Positions 28,841 through 36,871 of a DNA stretch of 64,000 nucleotides are shown here, piece by piece. Location of the stretch: contig JBAGRR010000001.1 of assembly GCA_036924835.1 (NCBI GenBank), positions 682,001-746,000 on the forward strand. Reading direction: 5' to 3'. The translations under genes and the position numbers were made by a program. The notes under the pieces were generated by a model. That model was not told where the DNA came from. It was given only the letters and a program-made list of their open reading frames with translations, and did no database searches. Numbering within the stretch: position 1 is the first letter of the stretch; each line of letters starts with the position of its first letter. Origin of the DNA: Nitrobacteraceae bacterium AZCC 1564 (GTDB lineage Bacteria > Pseudomonadota > Alphaproteobacteria > Rhizobiales > Xanthobacteraceae).

Positions 28841-28988
28841 CGTTCGTATCAATATGAGCTGGGAGTCCATCATACGAACGTCAGATCCAAAACCGCACTA
28901 GATACATATCTTGCGAGTGTCCCTTAGGTTCTGACATTCCTCAGCGAGCGAACCACAGACTGAACGAATGACAGAACCGGGACACGAG
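28823..28988 (+). repeat. CTAG paired-hairpin element, class C
   Basis: First hairpin 28823-28901: CTAGTG..., arms CTGACGTTCGTAT / ATACGAACGTCAG, ending CACTAG. Linker ATACATATCTTG. Second hairpin 28914-28988: GAGTGTCCC, arms GGTTCTGACATTC / GAATGACAGAACC (one mismatch), ending GGGACACGAG. Same architecture as the other copies but different arms. It begins 18 bases before the end of the permease coding sequence. Confidence 0.8.
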
Positions 28989-29017
28989 CGGTTTTTGCGC
29001 GATAAGCAGAGGACGCC

Positions 29018-29239
29018 ATGGATAAAAAGCTGAAAGCAGAGACCTGGGCGTTAGTGCTGCTGCTGATCGCATTCCCGATCACCAGTTGGGGCACGACAGG
29101 CGGCATCTATCTGGTGTGGTGGGTCGGCTTCATCAGTCTTATCGCAGGCGGTGTGCTGCCTGTTTGGACACGCTACATGGATCACTCGGCCGACACGATC
29201 AGGGACGTCGGCATGGAGTTCGACGATCGGACATCGTAA
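29018..29239 (+). CDS. Small two-helix membrane protein, unknown
   Basis: A 73-residue protein with an AGAGGACGCC site before the ATG. Two hydrophobic segments, TWALVLLLIAFPITSW and IYLVWWVGFISLIAGGVLPV, are joined by a tight GTTGG turn, and an acidic soluble tail follows (DHSADTIRDVGMEFDD). It lies between the lactate permease and the gamma-glutamyltransferase gene on the same strand, and its codon use looks like that of its neighbours. I do not recognise a family. A role as small subunit of a neighbouring permease is conceivable but only positional. Confidence 0.7.
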   Translation: MDKKLKAETWALVLLLIAFPITSWGTTGGIYLVWWVGFISLIAGGVLPVWTRYMDHSADTIRDVGMEFDDRTS

Positions 29240-29250
29240 TCCCGCAAGGG

Positions 29251-29291
29251 CTAGAGCGTTTTCGTGCGAAGTGGCGTGAAGAAAACGCGTG
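29251..29291 (+). repeat. GAGCGTTTTCG-type intergenic repeat, short copy
   Basis: The sequence CTAGAGCGTTTTCGTGCGAA, followed by GTGGCGTGAAGAAAACGCGTG, is a short form of a repeat common between genes in Bradyrhizobium-like genomes. Its GCGTTTTC and GAAAACGC parts are complementary and can form a hairpin. A second, longer copy lies at 48175-48240. Confidence 0.7.
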
Positions 29292-29341
29292 AAAGATGAT
29301 CACTCGCACGGCTTAACGTTAGCACGGAGAGTCAGGAGGCG

Positions 29342-31003
29342 ATGATGAGTCATCCCAATGGTCCTCGCACTGGCCGCCCCCCTACCTACGCACCGCACGG
29401 GGTCGTCTCAACACCGCATTACCTCGCCAGTGCGGCTGGGCTGAATGCCCTGCAGCGCGGAGGCAGTGCGGTCGACGCCGCGATCGCCGCCAACGCTGTG
29501 CTGTGTGTCGTCTACCCTCACATGGCAGGCGTAGGAGGCGACGGGTTCTGGCTGATCGCAGAGCCAGGAAGCGGCCGCGTCCATGGAGTCAATGCCAGCG
29601 GACCGGCCGCGCGCAAAGCAACGCTTGACTATTATCGTCCGCGGAGCAAGGACAACGAAATTCCCGCGCGCGGTCCCTTAAGTGTTCTGACGGTGCCGGG
29701 CGCAGTCGACGGCTGGCGTTTGGCGCATGAACGGTTTGGCCGGCTCGCCTGGGAGACGCTGTTTGACGCAGCTATTGGCTATGCGCGCGACGGCATGGCG
29801 GTGACCCGCTCACTCGCTGATTGGATGGCGCAGGACGAACCGATCCTGGCGAGCTATCCGGCGACTGCAGCCGTCTTTCTGCCTGACAAGCGTGTGCTTC
29901 GTGAAGGTCAACGGCTGGTACAAGGCGACCTTGCCCGTTCACTCGAAGACATCGCGAGAGAGGGCGCGCGGAGCTTCTACGAAGGGAAGATTGCCGAACG
30001 CATCTGCGCGGCGTTGCAGCCTCAGGGCTCTCCGCTCTCGGCCGACGACTTTGCCGCGTTCCACGCAGAATGGATCGAGCCTATCAAAGGTAGCTATCGC
30101 GGCTATGATGTGTATCAGCTCCCGCCCAACACGCAGGGCTTTACTGCGATCCAAATTCTCAATCTGATCGAAGGTTACGATGTCACCACTTGGGGGGACG
30201 GCACCGCCGACTACTATCATCACATGGCGGAGGCGGTGAAGATTGCATTTGCCGATCGCGAGGAATGGCTGACCGATCCGAAATTCGTGAACATTCCGGT
30301 GGAGCGGCTGATCAGCAAAGCCTACGCCGATGAGCGCCGCCGCTTGATTGATCCCGAGGTGGCGCTCGATATTTCCGAAGTGGAAGCCGGAATCGCTTAT
30401 GCCCATCCGCATGAACGGCGCGCACCTGATGGTGACACGTGTTATTTCTGCACCGCTGACCGCGACGGAATGATCGCATCGCTAATCTCGTCCATCTACC
30501 ATGACTTTGGCAGCGCTGTGATCGGCGGCGACACCGGCATCATCATGCAGAACCGTGGTGCATTCTTTGCGCTCGACGAGAACCATCCCAACCATTTGCA
30601 GCCGGGCAAGCGGACGTTCCACACTCTCATTCCCGCCCTGCTCACGCGGGACGGCGAGCCCTATCTCGCTTACGGATCGATGGGCGGCGAAGGCCAACCG
30701 CAGTCGCAGGCTGCGCTCGCAACCCGCCTCATCGACTTCGGCTATGACGTGCAGCAGGCAATCGAAGCGCCACGCTGGCTGATGGGCCGCACGTGGGGCA
30801 CACGCACACGCAATCTGTCGCTCGAAGGCCGCATCCAGGATGAAGTCGCACGCGAGCTGAAACGGCGCGGACAGCCGATTCAGATGGTGACCGATTGGAA
30901 CGACAATCTGGGCCACGCGCAGGCGATCCGCGTCAATCGCGTACAGGGCTTCTTCGAAGGCGGCGCCGATCCGCGCGGCGATGGAGCTGCATTGGGCTAT
31001 TGA
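29342..31003 (+). CDS. Gamma-glutamyltransferase-family Ntn hydrolase
   Basis: A 553-residue GGT-family proenzyme with an AGGAGG site upstream. Large-subunit signatures include VVSTPHYLASAAGLNALQRG, GGSAVDAAIAANAVLCVVYP and GVGGDGFWLIAEPGSG. The predicted autocleavage and nucleophile Thr is at about residue 365 in APDGDTCYFCTADRDG, followed by small-subunit blocks FGSAVIGGDTGIIMQNRGAF and YGSMGGEGQPQSQAALATRL. No signal peptide is seen, so it is probably cytoplasmic, as for many acylase-like GGT relatives. The substrate may be a gamma-glutamyl or other acyl amide. It lies in a transport-rich row with lactate and SLC13 permeases. Confidence 0.9.
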   Translation: MMSHPNGPRTGRPPTYAPHGVVSTPHYLASAAGLNALQRGGSAVDAAIAANAVLCVVYPHMAGVGGDGFWLIAEPGSGRVHGVNASGPAARKATLDYYRPRSKDNEIPARGPLSVLTVPGAVDGWRLAHERFGRLAWETLFDAAIGYARDGMAVTRSLADWMAQDEPILASYPATAAVFLPDKRVLREGQRLVQGDLARSLEDIAREGARSFYEGKIAERICAALQPQGSPLSADDFAAFHAEWIEPIKGSYRGYDVYQLPPNTQGFTAIQILNLIEGYDVTTWGDGTADYYHHMAEAVKIAFADREEWLTDPKFVNIPVERLISKAYADERRRLIDPEVALDISEVEAGIAYAHPHERRAPDGDTCYFCTADRDGMIASLISSIYHDFGSAVIGGDTGIIMQNRGAFFALDENHPNHLQPGKRTFHTLIPALLTRDGEPYLAYGSMGGEGQPQSQAALATRLIDFGYDVQQAIEAPRWLMGRTWGTRTRNLSLEGRIQDEVARELKRRGQPIQMVTDWNDNLGHAQAIRVNRVQGFFEGGADPRGDGAALGY

Positions 31004-31055
31004 GCCGGAGGCAGCTTTCGCAGCAATCGATTAGGCTTCCGATGGAGCAAGCCAC

Positions 31056-32870
31056 ATGACGCAGCAGATAATCATGACGCTGGTGATCATCGCGGCGGCC
31101 ATGATGCTCTTCGCGTGGAATCCAATACCAGCGGCGGTGGTCGCGGTCTGTGCGTCGCTGGCGCTCTACTTCACTGGCATACTGACGGTGCAGGAAACCC
31201 TCGCCGGCTTTGGCGATCCGGTGGTCATTCTGATTGCCGCGCTGCTCGCTATCGGAGCAGGCCTTGAAATAGCCGGCGTAGGTGCTTGGGCAGGTCAAAC
31301 GCTCATTCGCCACACCGGGGAAAACGAGACACGGCGGATGATCGCGATCATGATCGTTGCTGCTGTCTTTAGCGGCTTGATCGGCATGAATGGCGCTGTC
31401 GCAGCAATGTTGCCGATCATCGTGGTGGTCGCGGTCAGAACCCGCGTCGCGCCATCTCGCCTTATGATTCCGCTCGCATTTGCCTGCCTGACCGGCTCCA
31501 AGCTCACTTTGCTGGGGACTCCCGTCAACGTGATTGCAGCGACCCAAGCTGACGAGGCGGGCGTGGGACATATCGGCTTCCTCGAGTGGGCGGTGCTCGG
31601 TGTTCCCCTCCTCGCCGGAACGATTGTCATTACACTCCTCTTTGGGAAATGGTTGCTGCCGGAAAGACGAAGTCTCTCGATTCCCGCCGATTTCAGCGCG
31701 CACGCACATACCCTGGTCGAACAATACCGTTTGGAAGACGGACTGCACCATTTTCGCGTTCGGTCCACATCACCCTATCTCGGCCAATCACGTGCCGACG
31801 TTGATCTGAAACAGTATGCGGGACTGCATCTGGTTGCCCTGTTGGATGGGCGCACCGCGTCTCCACTGCAACGAGAGCAGATCGACGAAGGTGATCTGGT
31901 GCTCGTCCGTGGCGATGCCGAGACGGCAGGTCGGCTCGCGCTCGATATGCATCTCGCTGTTCGTGAAGACAAGGCGGCAGGCTCCGTTGCCGACGTTCTT
32001 CTCAGTCGCAACTCGGGCTTAGCGGAAGTCGTTATCCCCTTGCGCTCCAAGTTGATTGGACAATCGATGTTTCCCGGAATGACGACGGAGGACGGCGATC
32101 TCATGGTCCTCGCGATACAACGAGGCAATATTGAAATGCGCGAGGAGCCCGTTGTGTTGCGCGCGGGAGATCACCTTCTGCTGCAAGGAACGTGGAAAGC
32201 CTTGGATCAGTACCTTTCCGATCCAAAGGTTTTGGTCGTCGATTCCCCTGAAGTCGTACAGAAGCAAGCTGTAGCGCTGGGGCAAGGCGCACCTGCGGCG
32301 ATTGCGATCCTGCTGCTGCTTTTCATCTTGCTGGCGTTCGAAATCGTTCCCGCCCCGATCGCGGCGGTGATTTGTGCGACTCTCATGGTTATTACGCGGG
32401 TCTTGACGCTTCCGCAGTTTTACCGGGGCATCGATTGGAATACATGCATCCTGATCGGAGCGATGATACCGCCTGCCACCGCAATGACCAAAACCGGTGC
32501 CGCTGCCCTGATCGGCGATTACGTGGTCAACGCTGTGGGCGGTGCCGGCCCAATTGCCGTGCTAGCGGCAGTCTTTATTGTATCGGCAACGATATCCCAA
32601 TTTATTTCCAACACATCATCCGCGTTGGTCATGATGCCGATCGGTCTGGCCGTGGCCTCCGAGTTGGGCGTTTCCGCGCTTCCCATGATGCTGAGTGTTG
32701 CCATGGGTGCCAGTGCATCCTTCCTGACTCCATTTGCCAATGGCGTCAGCCTGATGGTGTATGGGCCTGGGGGATACCGGTTCGGGGACTTTTGGAAGCT
32801 CGGCCTCATCGTCATGGCCTGGGCACTGATCGTCACAGTGGTTGTCATCCCGCTGTACTGGAAGTTCTGA
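31056..32870 (+). CDS. SLC13-family permease with two RCK_C (TrkA-C) domains
   Basis: A 604-residue transporter of the ArsB/CitMHS/SLC13 ion-transporter superfamily. The N-terminal membrane half contains GFGDPVVILIAALLAIGAGL, NGAVAAMLPIIVVVAV and CLTGSKLTLLGTPVNVIAAT. A central cytoplasmic part of about 190 residues holds two RCK_C-like domains (LVALLDGRTASPLQ, GDLVLVRGDAE; LMVLAIQRGNIEMREEPVVL). The second membrane half has SQFISNTSSALVMMPIGLAV and GASASFLTPFANGVSLMVYG. It probably imports dicarboxylate, sulfate or a related anion, gated by cytosolic ligands. It follows the GGT gene by 52 bases. Confidence 0.92.
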   Translation: MTQQIIMTLVIIAAAMMLFAWNPIPAAVVAVCASLALYFTGILTVQETLAGFGDPVVILIAALLAIGAGLEIAGVGAWAGQTLIRHTGENETRRMIAIMIVAAVFSGLIGMNGAVAAMLPIIVVVAVRTRVAPSRLMIPLAFACLTGSKLTLLGTPVNVIAATQADEAGVGHIGFLEWAVLGVPLLAGTIVITLLFGKWLLPERRSLSIPADFSAHAHTLVEQYRLEDGLHHFRVRSTSPYLGQSRADVDLKQYAGLHLVALLDGRTASPLQREQIDEGDLVLVRGDAETAGRLALDMHLAVREDKAAGSVADVLLSRNSGLAEVVIPLRSKLIGQSMFPGMTTEDGDLMVLAIQRGNIEMREEPVVLRAGDHLLLQGTWKALDQYLSDPKVLVVDSPEVVQKQAVALGQGAPAAIAILLLLFILLAFEIVPAPIAAVICATLMVITRVLTLPQFYRGIDWNTCILIGAMIPPATAMTKTGAAALIGDYVVNAVGGAGPIAVLAAVFIVSATISQFISNTSSALVMMPIGLAVASELGVSALPMMLSVAMGASASFLTPFANGVSLMVYGPGGYRFGDFWKLGLIVMAWALIVTVVVIPLYWKF

Positions 32871-32933
32871 GGCGCTCCGAAGCGACGCTGCGCGCTCTGC
32901 TCCAGGCTCACCGCTCCAGCGTCGGCTGATCAA

Positions 32934-33494
32934 TCAAGCAGCGCGCGGTCCTGGATCGTCGTCGTCGGGATCGATGGGCTCATCGATCCGATGCGTCGGA
33001 GCAGCCTTACGGCGAGAAGCAAGGGAGACCACAGGCGATCCGACGTCAACAGGCGATCCTGCTTCCAACAACGATTGACGATGCAGTCGATTCCTTCGAT
33101 CCGCTGCGTTCGGCTGATACGAGACAGCGTCGAGGCTGATTTTTTCAGTCTGGTCGTCTGATCGCTCGACGACGATCGCCTCACCTGCCGTTAATCCCAG
33201 CAGCGCGAGACCTCGAAGCGTCATAATCGAGAGACAAAGGCCTGGATATGCATCGTCGCCACCGTGCACGAGAATGCGATTGTCCGAGAACTGACCCTCG
33301 ACTGTGAAATCAACACGACTGTTGATCGTCGCCACTTGCGGACCGAGATCCTCCTGAAAGACGACTGTCGCTTTCGATAACTTCTGGCGCAGCAAACGCA
33401 CGAAGAACTCGTCTTTATTGACGCGGCGATCGAGCAGCACCTCAAGGATGGTGAAATCTTTAGCCGTCAAAATGCAACGCGCCGTCTTGGACAT
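32934..33494 (-). CDS. Rnk/GreA-C-terminal-family regulator (long form)
   Basis: About 186 residues from the ATG at 33494. It matches the nucleoside-diphosphate-kinase regulator (Rnk) family: AKDFTILEVLLDRRV and the GreA/GreB C-terminal fold GPQVATINSRVDFTVEGQFS with TLRGLALLGLTAGEAIVVER. The last 50 residues are an extra hydrophilic tail (SPVDVGSPVVSLASRRK, then an acidic DPDDDDPGP). Rnk-type proteins bind RNA polymerase near the secondary channel. A second relative lies 240 bp away on the same strand. Confidence 0.85.
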   Translation of the reverse strand: MSKTARCILTAKDFTILEVLLDRRVNKDEFFVRLLRQKLSKATVVFQEDLGPQVATINSRVDFTVEGQFSDNRILVHGGDDAYPGLCLSIMTLRGLALLGLTAGEAIVVERSDDQTEKISLDAVSYQPNAADRRNRLHRQSLLEAGSPVDVGSPVVSLASRRKAAPTHRIDEPIDPDDDDPGPRAA

Positions 33495-33733
33495 GGCAAT
33501 GCTCCGCCACACCGTGCCATGGGCCACGGTGTACCGAGATAGATCCGCTTGATGTAAGTGGAGGATTGTCCCCTGGCCCCGACGTGCGTCTCTGTGACGC
33601 CGCGCCAGGGGCTAAGTGCCTGCGATCAGGCGGCCTGCCCGACAATTCAGTTTGTTGCAGGTGATAAAATCAGACATCTTATCGAGCCTAATGATCTTTG
33701 ATGGCTATCATGCATACGGCCGGTTTGGGAGCT

Positions 33734-34141
33734 TCAAACGGTCGCAGTCGAGGCGGGCTGCTCTACGTTGACGACCGTCAGTTCGTGCTCCCGGCCATCG
33801 CGCGTCGTCCACGTGATCGACTGCCCGGTCGACAAACCAATGAGAGCTGTCCCGATCGGTGTAAGGATCGAAATCTTGTTTGCGGAAATGTCCGCTTCCG
33901 GCGGAAAGACCAGCGTCACGCGTCTGTGCTGGCCCGCATCTGACCGGAACTCGACTGTGGAGCCCATCTGGATAACCTCGGTCGGCACAGAGCCAGCGGA
34001 GACCACCTCCGCTCGATCCATTTCGGATTGGAGCTCCTCAGCTACATCAGGAAATCGCCTCAGTGCGCCTGCGGCAAGATCGGTGAGACGCTTATGGTCG
34101 GTATTGCTGACGACAATCCTGGGCTTGCTGCTAGGGTTCAT
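33734..34141 (-). CDS. rnk: Rnk/GreA-C-terminal-family regulator (short form)
   Basis: A 135-residue protein from the ATG at 34141 (MNPSSKPRIVVSNTDHKRLT). It has the standard Rnk layout: a short N-terminal coiled part (LAAGALRRFPDVAEELQSEM) and a C-terminal GreA/B-type domain (MGSTVEFRSDAGQHRRVTLV, ILTPIGTALIGLSTGQSITW). Such proteins modulate transcription through RNA polymerase and affect nucleotide pools. It is upstream of the long-form relative; the two are probably paralogues with about 240 bp between them. Confidence 0.88.
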   Translation of the reverse strand: MNPSSKPRIVVSNTDHKRLTDLAAGALRRFPDVAEELQSEMDRAEVVSAGSVPTEVIQMGSTVEFRSDAGQHRRVTLVFPPEADISANKISILTPIGTALIGLSTGQSITWTTRDGREHELTVVNVEQPASTATV

Positions 34142-34743
34142 AAGTTCTGTCACGATGACAAACCTCTTCTGCGAACGCATGCACGCAATTAGCGCAACGT
34201 CGCGCTGATCATTTGACTCTTAGTAATTATGAGGCGCCAGAACGGACGTTATTGGCAGCAGCCTAATACCCCCGGGAGCTCGGGGCGCATGGCCGGGCTC
34301 CAGGGGCTACGATTCCGCGATCGGATGAATCCGAAAAACCGTGGCACAAATCTTGTTCATGTAGGTAGTTTGGCCCGTTCACGCGCTTTGTCAAGGAGCG
34401 TCGAGGCCTTGGGGTCGAGTCTTGGGGACGAAATCATTGGCGCGTTGCCAATTGATTTGATCCCAAAAAGACCCAAAGGGACGGAATACAGGAAGGACTC
34501 GCTGGAAAAATGGAGCGAACTCCGAACCACCATCCTAGTTCGAAGCTGTCATTTCAAATGTAACGCCAAGGCAGCATTTTGACATGACTCAGAAACACGT
34601 TCCTCACTATCAAGCCGCGCCAAACGAATTGGAGCGATTGATCGCTGAATGCATGAGGGACATGGAGCTTCGAGTTCTTGTGATCGTGCGTACGGAGTAT
34701 GCCAACACTAGAGATCCGAAATTTCCGCGCGCATGTATTCTTG
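34142..34743. other. Non-coding region with an element remnant
   Basis: About 600 bp between the rnk gene and the HAD pseudogene. A half CTAG element remnant is at 34489-34538. An open frame at 34584-34871 (95 codons, starting MTQKHVPHYQAAPNELERLI) overlaps the pseudogene out of frame and matches nothing I know. I consider it unlikely to be a gene (about 0.2). Confidence 0.4.
34489..34538 (-). repeat. Degenerate half of a class A CTAG element
   Basis: CAGGAAGGACTCGCTGGAAA followed by GCGAACTCCGAACCACCA and ending CCTAG corresponds to the second arm of the class A first hairpin, as in 22796-22848 (GGAAGGACTCGCAGCAAAAA, GCGAACTTCTGAACC, CACTAG). The partner arm and second hairpin are missing. 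Confidence 0.6.
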
Positions 34744-35181
34744 ATGATGCGTCAGCTCACATGCTCATTGACGTTGCCGACCTTCATTGGCGTCGCGCCG
34801 GCAAAGGCGCAGAACGATCCTTTGGCTTCCTGGAACGACTGTGTGGCAAAGACATTGCTCAAAAAGCCTGATGGCGGAAGTTCGCACGCAGGGAAGCGCA
34901 AAATTCGTCCCGGTATTCGACAATGACGGCACGCTGCTCGCGGAGATGCCCAACATCAATATCGCCTTTGCTCTAGACCAAGTCCGTCGCCTTTCCGGAC
35001 AGAATCCAGAATGGCGCAACAGCCAATGCTTGCGATGACCGCCGCGAACGATAAGCCGCATCTGGCCTACACCATGACAATCGCGAGCGGGAATTCGCTT
35101 TGGGACGAGGCGAACGAGCGCCACTGGCAGATCGTCAGCATGATGAACGACTTCAGGCTCGTATTTTGTGCCGCGGACTAA
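34744..35181 (+). pseudogene. HAD-family acid phosphatase remnant
   Basis: Three frames together recall the N-terminal third of a secreted HAD phosphatase. From 34744 comes a signal peptide (LTLPTFIGVAPAKAQ) and DPLASWNDCVAK. After a frameshift follow TQGSAKFVPVFDNDGTLLAE, with the catalytic-type D-N-D-G-T, and NINIAFALDQVRRLSGQNPE. The frame then shifts again at about 35030 into QQPMLAMTAANDKPHLAY. The rest of the enzyme (over 150 residues) is missing. Apparent ATGA-type overlaps between short ORFs here arise from the frameshifts. Confidence 0.75.
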
Positions 35182-35517
35182 AGCAAATGAAAGCGCGTGC
35201 TGGTGCGGCTGGAGCAGCCAAATGCCTAATCTGGGAAGGCTTACGATTTTGCACGACTCTTTGTAGGAGCTCTTAATCTGGCTACTCGCTCCTTAGTACG
35301 TTTTCGGCCCGGAACAGACATATCGTGTATAGATATATCGGATTGGTCGCCTTGTTCCGCCTAGGATTCGCACGATTTTCCCGCGGTGCAACAATACTAG
35401 CGACGAGAGATCGGCGAGACCCAGCTTTCAGTCGCGCCGAGTTAGTTGTAGCATGCACTTGGGCCGTTGAAAGCCGGTCCTAATCGGGGGAGGAAACAAG
35501 CCAATCAGGGAAATGCA
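35182..35517. other. Upstream region of the MHS transporter
   Basis: A 336-bp non-coding stretch. The one visible feature is an AT-rich imperfect palindrome near 35320-35340 (CATATCGTGTATAGATATAT), which might be an operator for the transporter gene; this is weak. No gene fragment was recognised. Confidence 0.4.
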
Positions 35518-36843
35518 ATGGCTACGCTAGTCACGCATGCAAACCTGTCCCCATCGGAGCATAGTGCGCAGTTGCGCAAGGCGGTGATCGCATCAACCAT
35601 CGGCACCGCAATCGAATGGTACGACTTCTTCCTCTACGGCACTGCTGCCGGGCTTATTTTTGGTAAGCTCTACTTTCCCAACGAAGATCCGTTAACGGGA
35701 ACGCTGGCTGCCTTTGGCACCTACTTCATCGGCTTTGTCGGCCGCCCGATCGGTGCTGCAATATTCGGCCACTATGGTGATCGGATCGGCCGCAAAGCGA
35801 CACTCATCGCCACGCTTCTATGTATGGGTATCGCGACCTTTCTCGTCGCATTCGTGCCTACCTATGCCTCGATCGGAATTTGGGGTGCCGTCATCCTGAC
35901 GGTGTTGCGGATGTTTCAGGGAATCGGCGTTGGTGGCGAATGGGGCGGATCGGTCCTGCTCGCGATGGAGTGGTCGCGCACCCACGGTCAGCGCGGTTTG
36001 GTAGCATCCTGGCCGCAATTCGGTGTGCCGTGCGGCCTGTTTCTATCAAATCTTGCAGTTCTCGCGTTCAGCCAATTGTCAGGTGACCAGTTCTACACTT
36101 GGGGGTGGCGCATTCCTTTCGCGCTTTCGATTGTTCTTGTTGGGATTGGACTTTGGATTCGCCTTGGCATCCTTGAGACGCCAGTCTTCCAAGAGATCTT
36201 GAATAAAAACAGAGTTGAGAAGGCCCCAATCATCGAGGTCTTCAAGAAGCATCCGAAAGAGATAGCTTTGTCGGCATTGCTGCGGATGGCTGAGCAAGCG
36301 CCGTTCTATATCTTCACCGCATTCATCTTCGCTTACGCCGTCAACACCTTGCACATGCCGCGCGATCTGATTTTGACCGCAGTGCTGGTTGCCTCTTGTG
36401 TCTCATTCATCACCATCCCGCTGTCGGGCCACATCTCCGACCGCATCGGGCGCAAGAAAATCTACTTGATCGGCGCCGCCACGGTGGGCGTGTTCGGCTT
36501 CCTGTATTTCGGGATGGTGGACACTGCAATTCCATCATTGGTTTTCATCGCGATCGTGCTGTCGCTCATCCCGCACGACATGCAGTATGGACCGCAGGCA
36601 GCTCTCATCGCCGAGGCCTTTACGCCGCGGCTGCGCTACAGCGGTGCTTCACTAGGCTACCAACTCGCGTCAGTGATTGCCGGCGGTCCAGCTCCCCTCA
36701 TCGCGACAGCCCTGTTCGCCGCTTATGGTTCCGGCTACGCGATTGCTGTCTACATTGCGGCTTGCGCGGTAGTGAGCCTTGTGTCAGCAGCACTCATGCC
36801 TGACTACACCGGCATGGACATTTCGATGGAATATGACCAGTGA
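35518..36843 (+). CDS. MHS-family (metabolite:H+ symporter) MFS transporter
   Basis: A 441-residue, 12-helix transporter from the ATG at 35518 (MATLVTHANLSPSEHSAQLR); the longer frame adds a non-hydrophobic lead with no better ribosome site. The MHS signatures are clear: IGTAIEWYDFFLYGTAAGLI, FIGFVGRPIGAAIFGHYGDR, with IGRK, and RMFQGIGVGGEWGGSVLLAM. It resembles ShiA/ProP/KgtP-type carriers of organic acids or osmolytes. It is next to a decayed lactate permease on the opposite strand, in keeping with an organic-acid theme. Confidence 0.93.
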   Translation: MATLVTHANLSPSEHSAQLRKAVIASTIGTAIEWYDFFLYGTAAGLIFGKLYFPNEDPLTGTLAAFGTYFIGFVGRPIGAAIFGHYGDRIGRKATLIATLLCMGIATFLVAFVPTYASIGIWGAVILTVLRMFQGIGVGGEWGGSVLLAMEWSRTHGQRGLVASWPQFGVPCGLFLSNLAVLAFSQLSGDQFYTWGWRIPFALSIVLVGIGLWIRLGILETPVFQEILNKNRVEKAPIIEVFKKHPKEIALSALLRMAEQAPFYIFTAFIFAYAVNTLHMPRDLILTAVLVASCVSFITIPLSGHISDRIGRKKIYLIGAATVGVFGFLYFGMVDTAIPSLVFIAIVLSLIPHDMQYGPQAALIAEAFTPRLRYSGASLGYQLASVIAGGPAPLIATALFAAYGSGYAIAVYIAACAVVSLVSAALMPDYTGMDISMEYDQ

Positions 36844-36871
36844 CACTGGACGTCGATTGTTCAAGACGGCC

